From contig CALWCH010000001.1 of the NCBI GenBank assembly GCA_944376335.1, positions 1 through 64,000 of the forward strand: a DNA stretch of 64,000 nt. The letters are read 5' to 3'. Positions 57,931-64,000 of the stretch are shown here, in pieces. Numbering within the stretch: position 1 is the first letter of the stretch; each line of letters begins with the position of its first letter. The notes under the pieces are model-generated. The model saw only the letters and a program-made list of their open reading frames with translations. It was not told the DNA's origin and searched no databases. Both the position numbers and the translations under genes were made by a program. Origin of the DNA: an uncultured Clostridia bacterium. GTDB lineage: Bacteria > Bacillota > Clostridia > Christensenellales > Borkfalkiaceae.

Positions 57931-58991
57931 GAGAGATCGTACTAAAGGAAGAGGCGCAGCCCTCCGAAAGCGTCATTTATTGCGGCGAGGGGGCTTTTGA
58001 AGAGAAGCTCCCCGCGGCTGTGGAAAAGTACCCGCAGAAATTTATCTTCACCGATACCACCGTGTGGAATTTGTGGGGGGAGCGCATCAAAGAAGTGCTG
58101 GGCGATATTCCCGTCTTTGCCATGCCCGCGGGCGAGGAACACAAGACGGAGGAGACGCTCTTTGCCCTCTTAAAAGCCATGGCGGCGGCACAGCTGCACC
58201 GCACGAGCTGCCTTATCATGATCGGCGGCGGCGTGGTGGGGGATGTGGGCGGCCTCGCGGCGGCGCTCTACATGCGCGGCATCGCCTGTTTTCAGGTGCC
58301 CACAACCCTTCTTGCCCAGGTCGATTCCTCCGTCGGCGGCAAGACCGCCATCGATTTTTACGGCGTCAAAAATTTGGTCGGCGCGTTCAACCAGCCGAGG
58401 GCCGTCTTTGCAGACCCCTGCTTCTTTGAAACGCTCCCCCCGCGCGAGGTGCGCTGCGGCATCGGCGAGATGGTCAAGCACGGCGCGCTTTCTGCCGATT
58501 TATTTGAAAAACTCACGGCGCGAAGCAGCGAACTTGCCGCTTTAAGCGTGCCCGTTGATTTGATTGCAGACAACATCGCGTTTAAGGCCTCTGTCGTCGC
58601 GCAGGACGCCAAAGAGAGCGGCCTTAGGAAATCCCTCAACCTCGGGCATACGACGGCGCACGCGCTCGAATTGGCGCTTAAAACGAAGTCCCACGGAGAA
58701 TGCGTCCTGCTCGGCACCATCTTCGAAGCGGAGATGGCAAAGTGCGAGGCGGACTGCGATAGAGAATACCTCAACGAGCTCATTGCGCTCTGCAAGGAAG
58801 TGCTGGGGGGCATCCCCGCCCTGCCGAATGCAAGCGAGTGGACAAAGCTCGCCCTTTTGGACAAGAAAAACACGGCAAAGGATGCGGTCGTCATCACCGC
58901 GCCCCTGCGCCGCGGAACATACCGCCTCATTTCGCTTCCCTTTGAGGACTATGCGAAAAGGGCAGAGGAGATCGAAAATAAATTATGTTAA
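57927..58991 (+). CDS. aroB: 3-dehydroquinate synthase
   Basis: A 354-aa NAD- and zinc-dependent enzyme, the second step of the shikimate pathway. GGGVVGDVGGLAAALYMRG is the nucleotide-binding motif, PTTLLAQVDSSVGGKTA the active site and LNLGHTTAHALE a metal ligand region. ATGA overlap with aroC and a 7-nt overlap with aroE indicate one operon. Confidence 0.96.
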   Translation: MREIVLKEEAQPSESVIYCGEGAFEEKLPAAVEKYPQKFIFTDTTVWNLWGERIKEVLGDIPVFAMPAGEEHKTEETLFALLKAMAAAQLHRTSCLIMIGGGVVGDVGGLAAALYMRGIACFQVPTTLLAQVDSSVGGKTAIDFYGVKNLVGAFNQPRAVFADPCFFETLPPREVRCGIGEMVKHGALSADLFEKLTARSSELAALSVPVDLIADNIAFKASVVAQDAKESGLRKSLNLGHTTAHALELALKTKSHGECVLLGTIFEAEMAKCEADCDREYLNELIALCKEVLGGIPALPNASEWTKLALLDKKNTAKDAVVITAPLRRGTYRLISLPFEDYAKRAEEIENKLC

Positions 58992-59815
58992 AGTTAGCTG
59001 TTGTCGGAAAGGATGTCTCTCAGTCGCAGAGCCCCGAGATGCACACCTTCATCCTGCGTGCTCTGGGCGAGGACTGCACCTATGACGCGGTGAGCATTCC
59101 CCCCGAGGAATTTGCCTCCCGCGCCGAGGGGCTGTTTGAGGCGTACGATGCGTTCAATGTGACTATCCCCTTCAAGACGGACATTATGCCCTACTTGAAA
59201 GAGCTGAAGGGGGATGCTAAGACGTTCGGCGCCGTCAATGTGGTGCTCTCTGAGCCCCGTATTGGCTTTAACACCGACGGCATGGGCTTTTTGCTCATGC
59301 TCGAGAACGCGGGCGTCGATGTTGCGGGCAAGGACGTGCTCGTCCTCGGCGCGGGCGGCGCGGGCAGAAGCTGCATCAAAAAGCTCCACGAGGCGGGCGC
59401 GAATGTGTTTGCCTATGAACGGGATCGAGAGCGCCTCCAAAAGGTTTACGATGAGTTCGGCTGCTTCACCCCCCTCGAGGAAGTGGAGCCCCGCCCGTAC
59501 GATGTCATCTTCAACTGCACGGGCATCGGCATGCACAAGACGGTGGGCATGACCCCCTCCGTGCGGACGAAGGGGGGCGAAAGACCCGTCGGCGAGGAAC
59601 TTCTCTCCCTTGCAGACATCGCCGTCGACCTCATCTATGTGCCCAAGGAATCGGAATTTTTGCGCATTGCAAGAACGCTCGGCAAGAAGACGGTGGAGGG
59701 CGGCCCCATGCTCTTCTATCAGGCGTACTTTGGCGACTGCATCCTCGTGGGGCGGGAGCCCGAAGCGGAGGAAGCAAAGCGCCTCTATGAGCAGTATCTG
59801 GAGGCAAAACAATGA
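58985..59815 (+). CDS. aroE: shikimate dehydrogenase
   Basis: A 276-aa NADPH-dependent enzyme reducing 3-dehydroshikimate. The substrate motif SQSQSPEMHTF, FNVTIPFKTDIM (catalytic Lys), NTDGMGF (Asp) and the NADP motif LGAGGAGRSC are visible. It overlaps aroB and aroQ. The N-terminus starts MLKLAVVGKDVSQS. Confidence 0.95.
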   Translation: MLKLAVVGKDVSQSQSPEMHTFILRALGEDCTYDAVSIPPEEFASRAEGLFEAYDAFNVTIPFKTDIMPYLKELKGDAKTFGAVNVVLSEPRIGFNTDGMGFLLMLENAGVDVAGKDVLVLGAGGAGRSCIKKLHEAGANVFAYERDRERLQKVYDEFGCFTPLEEVEPRPYDVIFNCTGIGMHKTVGMTPSVRTKGGERPVGEELLSLADIAVDLIYVPKESEFLRIARTLGKKTVEGGPMLFYQAYFGDCILVGREPEAEEAKRLYEQYLEAKQ

Positions 59816-60234
59816 AGTTTTTGGTATTGAACGGCGTCAACCTCGGCCGCACCGGCATGCGCGAGAAGGGCGTGTACGGCACGGATACCTTGGAGAGCAT
59901 CAACCGTGAACTTTCGGAATTTGTGAAGGCCCACGGGCATGACGCGGACTTCTTTCAGAGCGACATCGAGGGGGAGCTGTGCACCGCCATCGGGAATGCA
60001 GAGGGCGTCTACGACGGCATCGTGCTGAATGCGGGCGCGTTCACGCACTATTCGTATGCGATAAGAGACGCCATTGCGGGCGTCAAAGTGCCCGTCGTCG
60101 AGGTGCATATGTCCAACGTGCACGCGCGGGAGGAATTTCGGCACAAGTCCGTCCTCACCGAAGTGTGCAAGGGGGAGATCCTCGGCTTCGGGAAGAAGAG
60201 CTATTATCTTGCATTGGAGAGTTTTTGGTTATGA
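59812..60234 (+). CDS. aroQ: 3-dehydroquinate dehydratase, type II
   Basis: A 140-aa dodecameric type II enzyme. LVLNGVNLGRTG (the start is slightly divergent from the usual NGPNLN), DFFQSDIEGELC, LNAGAFTHYSYAIRDA and EVHMSNVHAREEFR are signatures, and the catalytic Tyr is in the KGVYGTDTLE loop. ATGA overlaps flank it on both sides. Confidence 0.95.
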   Translation: MKFLVLNGVNLGRTGMREKGVYGTDTLESINRELSEFVKAHGHDADFFQSDIEGELCTAIGNAEGVYDGIVLNAGAFTHYSYAIRDAIAGVKVPVVEVHMSNVHAREEFRHKSVLTEVCKGEILGFGKKSYYLALESFWL

Positions 60235-60761
60235 ATATCGTACTTTGCGGCATGATGGGCGTGGGCAAATCGACGGTCGGCATCCGTCTTGCAGAGCTCA
60301 CGGGGCGCAGGTGGATCGATACGGATATCGTCATCACTGACCGTTACGGCAGAATTTCCGACCTCTTTGAGTACTACGGCGAGGCGCACTTCCGCTCGCT
60401 GGAGACGAAAGTCGTCAGAGAGCTTGCAAGTCAGGACGGGCTCGTCATCTCCACGGGCGGCGGGCTCGTTTTAAACCCCGAAAACAACGAGATGTTAAAG
60501 CGCAACGGGAGTATTTTCTTCCTTCGGGCGAGCTTTGAAACGCTGCTTGCGCGCGTGCGCGCCGACGAGACGCGCCCGCTTCTGAAGGACACGGGCAAGA
60601 CGGCGGAAAAGCTCGGGGAGCTCTTGTCCGAGCGCACGCCCGTCTATGAGCACGTCGCCGACTATATCATCGATACGGACGGCAGGACGGCGGAGGACGT
60701 CGCGCAGGATGTCTTGAAGATCTTCCTCACGGCGCAGGAGGGCGGCACGCCCGAGGCGTGA
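60231..60761 (+). CDS. aroK: shikimate kinase
   Basis: A 176-aa P-loop kinase that phosphorylates shikimate. The start at 60,231 overlaps the aroQ stop. Walker A GMMGVGKSTVG, the DTD motif (WIDTDIVI), SLETKVVREL and STGGGLVL are present. aroA (EPSP synthase) and the first pathway enzyme are not in this window. Confidence 0.95.
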   Translation: MNIVLCGMMGVGKSTVGIRLAELTGRRWIDTDIVITDRYGRISDLFEYYGEAHFRSLETKVVRELASQDGLVISTGGGLVLNPENNEMLKRNGSIFFLRASFETLLARVRADETRPLLKDTGKTAEKLGELLSERTPVYEHVADYIIDTDGRTAEDVAQDVLKIFLTAQEGGTPEA

Positions 60762-60800
60762 GGGAAGCCGCGGCATGTCGCCGCGGCAAAGGCTGGCACT

Positions 60801-61514
60801 ATGAATGAAAAGAAAGTTGCGCTCGTCACGGGCGGCACGCGCGGCATCGGTTTTGCGGCCTGCAAACTCCTTGAGGAGAGGGGATACCGCGTGACGGCGA
60901 CATACTCCCACGAAGGGGAGGATGCGGAGCGTGCGCGGGAGAGACTCAAGGGCGTCCGCTTTGTGCGGGCGGATGTGACGGATGAGGCGGCAATAAGGGC
61001 GCTCATCGAGAGGATGGAGCGGCTTGACCTTCTCGTCTGCAACGCGGGGGTCGCCTCGTTTGCGCAGGTGCAGGACATCGCGCTCTCCGAATGGGAGCGC
61101 GTGATGCGCGTGAATGCAGGCGGCGTGTTCCTCTGCTGCAAACATGCAGTAAAGAAGATGCTCTCCGTGGGGGAGGGCGGTGCGATCGTCAACGTGTCCT
61201 CCATCTGGGGGGAGACGGGCGGCAGCTGCGAGAGTGCGTACTCCGCCAGCAAGGGCGCGGTCATTGCGTTCACCAAGGCGCTTGCAAAGGAGCTTGCCCC
61301 CTCGCACATCACCGTCAACTGCGTCACGCCGGGCGTCATCAATACTGCGATGAACGCGCGCTTCACAACTGAGGAGCTCAATGCGATGGCTGAGGACATC
61401 CCCGTGGGCAGATTTGGCGATCCCGCCGAGGTCGCCCGCGCCATCTTGTTTTTAGGCAGCGAGCCCTACATCACGGGGCAGATCCTGGGCGTGAATGGGG
61501 GAGCGCACATCTGA
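60801..61514 (+). CDS. short-chain dehydrogenase/reductase (FabG-like)
   Basis: A 237-aa Rossmann-fold reductase. The nucleotide motif TGGTRGIGFAA, NAGVA, the catalytic Ser and YxxxK (YSASKGAV) and PGVINTAMN match classical FabG-type SDRs. The cofactor site (Thr-Arg) suggests NADP(H). It is 39 nt after aroK, with a GCCGCGGC palindrome (60,767-60,787) between them, and may be co-transcribed. It is isolated from fatty acid genes, so the substrate is unknown. Confidence 0.9.
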   Translation: MNEKKVALVTGGTRGIGFAACKLLEERGYRVTATYSHEGEDAERARERLKGVRFVRADVTDEAAIRALIERMERLDLLVCNAGVASFAQVQDIALSEWERVMRVNAGGVFLCCKHAVKKMLSVGEGGAIVNVSSIWGETGGSCESAYSASKGAVIAFTKALAKELAPSHITVNCVTPGVINTAMNARFTTEELNAMAEDIPVGRFGDPAEVARAILFLGSEPYITGQILGVNGGAHI

Positions 61515-61602
61515 ATTTAAATCGATTTGGGCGAAAGGAAGCCCACCGAAATGCGGCTGCGCAAAATAAAAGCGCGGTCGCATTTTTTGTACTTTTGCAT
61601 AG
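61515..61602. other. noncoding gap before the palindrome array
   Basis: No gene or promoter with good boxes. A TTTTTT run at about 61,583 and a half-site GCATAGTA at 61,598 are present. Confidence 0.4.
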
Positions 61603-61729
61603 TACTATGTCTGACATAATACCATGTATTTACGTCTGACATAGTACCTATTATGTCTGACATAGCATTGTTTTACTCAATATCTAATACTATGTCACGC
61701 ATAATAGCAATACTATGTCTGGCATAGTA
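61603..61729. promoter_or_regulatory. array of five 13-bp palindromic sites upstream of dgt-dnaG
   Basis: Core sites TATGTCTGACATA occur at 61,606-61,618 and 61,652-61,664. Close variants are at 61,631-61,643 (TACGTCTGACATA), 61,691-61,703 (TATGTCACGCATA) and 61,714-61,726 (TATGTCTGGCATA). Flanks often extend to TACTATG...CATAGTA. Spacing varies (21 to 39 nt between starts), unlike iterons. The array looks like a multi-operator region for an unidentified dimeric regulator. Confidence 0.7.
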
Positions 61730-61816
61730 TTCGAAATTTCCCCCATTTTGCTAAAATTTTCCGCAAAAAAGAGGACTTTTGCCCCGTTTTGTCGTAATAA
61801 TATACGGAAAACGGCA

Positions 61817-62809
61817 ATGAAAGAGAAAACGTACGAAAAAGAGGCTCTGTTTCTCTCGCCCTATGCGCAAAAGTCCGATTCAACGAAGGGAAGGCTTAAA
61901 GACGAGCCTCCCTGCCCGATGCGCACCGACTTCCAGCGGGACAGAGACAGGATCATCTATTCCAAGGCATTCCTGCGGCTCAAGAATAAGACGCAGGTCT
62001 TTTACGCGCCCGACGGAGACCACTATATGTCCCGTCTTACGCACACGCTCGACGTCTCGCAGATCGCCCGCTCCGCCGCCCGCTGCCTTGCGCTCAATGA
62101 AGACTTGGCGGAGGCCATCGCCCTCGGCCACGATTTGGGGCATACCCCTTTCGGACATGTGGGGGAGCGCGTTTTGAACAGGCTCTCGGGGGGCGGCTTC
62201 CGTCACAGTGAGCAGTCTCTCCGCGTCGTCGACGTTCTCGAAAAGGACGGCAAGGGTCTCAATCTCACCTATGAAGTGCGCGACGGCATCTTAAACCACA
62301 CCAAGAGCGGCAACCCGCACACCCTCGAGGGCAAAGTCGTCTCGCTTGCCGACCGCATCGCCTACATCAATCACGACATCGAGGACTCCGTCCGCGCCGG
62401 CTTTTTAAATCTCGATGAGCTCCCCAAGGAGCCCTCGCGCATCTTCGGGAGAGACACCTCCGCGCGCATCAACACCGCCATTTCCGATATCTACGAAGAG
62501 TCCTACGGCAAGCCCTATGTGCGCATGAGCGAGGAAAAGGCGGAGGCCCTCGACGAGCTGAGGACGTTTATGTTCGAGCATGTCTACGAACGCGCCAACA
62601 AGCTCATCCAGGAGAGTGCCGAGCGCATGCTCACCGCCCTCTTTGAATACTTCGTTTCCCACTATAGCGAGATGCCGAGGGTGTACGTCTCCATCGCAGA
62701 GACGGACGGCGCCGAGCGTGCCGTGTGCGATTATCTCTCATCGATGACCGACCGCTTTGCCATCAACACCTTCAAGCGGCTGTTCGTGCCGCGGGAGGGG
62801 AGCGTATGA
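61817..62809 (+). CDS. dgt: deoxyguanosinetriphosphate triphosphohydrolase-like protein
   Basis: A 330-aa HD-domain dNTPase. The HD residues are seen in RLTHTLDVSQIARS and ALGHDLGHTPFGHVGE. The start at 61,817 gives MKEKTYEKEALFLSP, like Firmicutes homologues; only a weak ACGG site precedes it. Such enzymes split dNTP to nucleoside and tripolyphosphate and limit dNTP pools. In Firmicutes the gene often precedes dnaG, as here (ATGA overlap). Confidence 0.92.
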   Translation: MKEKTYEKEALFLSPYAQKSDSTKGRLKDEPPCPMRTDFQRDRDRIIYSKAFLRLKNKTQVFYAPDGDHYMSRLTHTLDVSQIARSAARCLALNEDLAEAIALGHDLGHTPFGHVGERVLNRLSGGGFRHSEQSLRVVDVLEKDGKGLNLTYEVRDGILNHTKSGNPHTLEGKVVSLADRIAYINHDIEDSVRAGFLNLDELPKEPSRIFGRDTSARINTAISDIYEESYGKPYVRMSEEKAEALDELRTFMFEHVYERANKLIQESAERMLTALFEYFVSHYSEMPRVYVSIAETDGAERAVCDYLSSMTDRFAINTFKRLFVPREGSV

Positions 62810-64000
62810 AGTCCGTCTTTCCCCCCGAATTTATGGAGGAGCTCAAGGCGAAGAACGACATCGTCGACGTCATCGGCTCCTACATCAAGCTCGAACGGCG
62901 GGGCTACACCTATTGGGCTTGCTGCCCCTTTCACCACGAAAAGACGCCCTCCTTCGCCGTCAACGCCGCCGACCGGTACTATCACTGCTTCGGCTGCGGG
63001 GAGTCGGGCGACGTCATCGGGTTTATCAAAAATTACGAGAACGTCGACTTTCGGCAGGCGGTGGAGATCCTCGCCGCCCGCGCGGGGCTGCAAGTTCCCG
63101 CCGTCGACGACAAGGCCTCCGAAGAGGCTGCCTGCCGCAAGAAGAAGCTCGACAGGCTCCGCCTTCTCATGCGGGAGACGGCGCGGTTTTACCTTTCTAA
63201 TCTCTATTCGGGGAGGGCGGACAGGCACCTCGAATATACCGCCAAGCGCGGGCTCTCGCCCACCATCATGAAGAAGTTCGGCCTCGGCGCTTCCCTCGAC
63301 TTTGATTCTCTCCCCGAATTCCTTATGGACAGGGGCTACACGCGCGAGGAATGTCTCGAGAGCGGCGCCTGCTCGGAGACCAACGGGCGCATGTACGACG
63401 CGCTTGCGGGCAGGCTCATCGTTCCCATCATCGACCAGATGGACGAGGTCATCGCCTTCGGCGGGCGGCTCCTTGAAAAGTCCGATAGGGCCAAATACAA
63501 GAACACGCGCGAGACGGTGCTCTTCAACAAGAGCCGCACCCTCTTCAATCTCAATCAGGTCAAAAAGCTGCGGCGCGCGGGCGGGCTCAACTCCCTCATC
63601 ATGGTCGAGGGCTACATGGACGCCATCTCCCTCGCCCAAGGGGGGTTCCCCAACGTCGTCGCGAGCATGGGCACTTCGCTCACCAAGGACCAGGCGCGGC
63701 TGTGCAAGCGGTACGCGGACGACGTCTTTATCAGCTACGACGGCGACTTTGCGGGGCAGAAAGCAAATCTTCGCGGGCTCGATATCTTAAAGCAGGAGGG
63801 GCTTAGAGTGCGCGTCGTGCCCCTTCCCGAGGGGTTCGACCCCGACGACGTCATCCAAAAGCAGGGGCCCGAGGCGTACCAAAGCTGTCTCAACAGCGCA
63901 ATGCCCCTCATCGACTTCCGCATCCATGCCTTAAAGCAGAAGTACGACCTTTCCCGCACGGACGGGCGCAGAGAGTTCGTCAAGGACGCGCTCAACATCG
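62806..64000 (+). CDS. dnaG: DNA primase, N-terminal part (3' end outside window)
   Basis: The first 398 codons of primase. The CHC2 zinc finger (CCPFHHEKTPSF ... YYHCFGCGESGDV) is N-terminal, residues about 38-66. The Toprim catalytic core has VEGYMDAISLAQ and the acidic DGDFAGQKA and FDPDDVI motifs. It makes RNA primers for replication. It overlaps the dgt stop and is cut by the window edge before the helicase-binding domain. rpoD would be expected downstream. Confidence 0.97.
   Translation, partial: MKSVFPPEFMEELKAKNDIVDVIGSYIKLERRGYTYWACCPFHHEKTPSFAVNAADRYYHCFGCGESGDVIGFIKNYENVDFRQAVEILAARAGLQVPAVDDKASEEAACRKKKLDRLRLLMRETARFYLSNLYSGRADRHLEYTAKRGLSPTIMKKFGLGASLDFDSLPEFLMDRGYTREECLESGACSETNGRMYDALAGRLIVPIIDQMDEVIAFGGRLLEKSDRAKYKNTRETVLFNKSRTLFNLNQVKKLRRAGGLNSLIMVEGYMDAISLAQGGFPNVVASMGTSLTKDQARLCKRYADDVFISYDGDFAGQKANLRGLDILKQEGLRVRVVPLPEGFDPDDVIQKQGPEAYQSCLNSAMPLIDFRIHALKQKYDLSRTDGRREFVKDALNI

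Noticed and set aside
61603..61729. Replication origin iterons or a CRISPR array
   Set aside because: Spacing of the palindromes is irregular (21-39 nt), spacers are not uniform, and no DnaA boxes or cas genes accompany them.
1..64000. Prophage, insertion sequence, restriction or other defence system
   Set aside because: No integrase, transposase, phage structural, nuclease-methylase or toxin-antitoxin genes were recognised among the supported genes.

Overview
This is a chromosomal segment of a GC-rich bacterium from the Firmicutes (Clostridia-like). The assignment rests on several things: the rpsD-containing alpha operon, zinc-ribbon forms of S4, S14, L32, L36 and Adk, HPr kinase/phosphorylase, class III fructose-1,6-bisphosphatase, MutS2, TmcAL (YlbM), a large-type SRP RNA, and strong SigA-like promoters that almost all have 17-nt spacers. 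The exact lineage cannot be fixed from sequence alone; an uncultured gut Clostridia/Christensenellales-type relative is a guess. No prophage, IS element or CRISPR array was seen.

Layout. 1-13,145: the 3' part of the S10 operon, then spc and alpha operons (rplB through rplO, secY-adk-map-infA-rpmJ, then rpsM-rpsK-rpsD-rpoA-rplQ behind a fresh promoter). 13,190-14,740: M18 aminopeptidase. 14,798-16,400: an RNA-rich gap with the SRP RNA, one copy of a dispersed multi-hairpin repeat, and two tandem promoter-driven pseudoknotted RNAs, the first followed by a 58-aa ORF. 16,460-20,056: heterodimeric ABC exporter. 20,060-24,340: Mrp ATPase, a YegP-like protein and two FAD oxidoreductases. 24,647-28,689: GH43 lipoprotein and class III FBPase. 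28,751-33,310: tmcAL, pta-ackA, DUF177-rpmF. 33,414-37,422: flavin reductase-rubredoxin, then a copper module (csoR and copA with copZ fused in frame). 38,004-46,523: ArsR regulator and uvrC-HAD-hprK-U32-mutS2. 46,585-49,753: deacetylase-like protein, M16 protease and two DNA repair genes. 49,850-52,639: acpP, a STAS/PP2C-HATPase pair and an Sfp-type transferase. 52,677-53,995: 6S RNA, tRNA-Glu, another dispersed repeat and a putative small RNA. 53,992-60,761: YjdF-like membrane protein, patatin, a ComEC-like MBL protein and aroC-B-E-Q-K. 60,801-64,000: an SDR, an array of five palindromic sites, then dgt and the start of dnaG.

How it fits together. Most genes are housekeeping and in tight, often overlapping operons (translation, secretion, acetate metabolism, aromatic amino-acid synthesis, replication). 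The unusual material is mostly noncoding. A repeat family at four loci has stems that keep pairing while their sequence changes. Two tandem RNAs share a covarying pseudoknot. An array of palindromes precedes dgt-dnaG. The copA/copZ junction lies on an A7 tract, where losing one base would separate the two genes. Several genes (21,687, 32,684, 38,429) have a promoter so close to the start codon that their mRNAs should be leaderless or nearly so.
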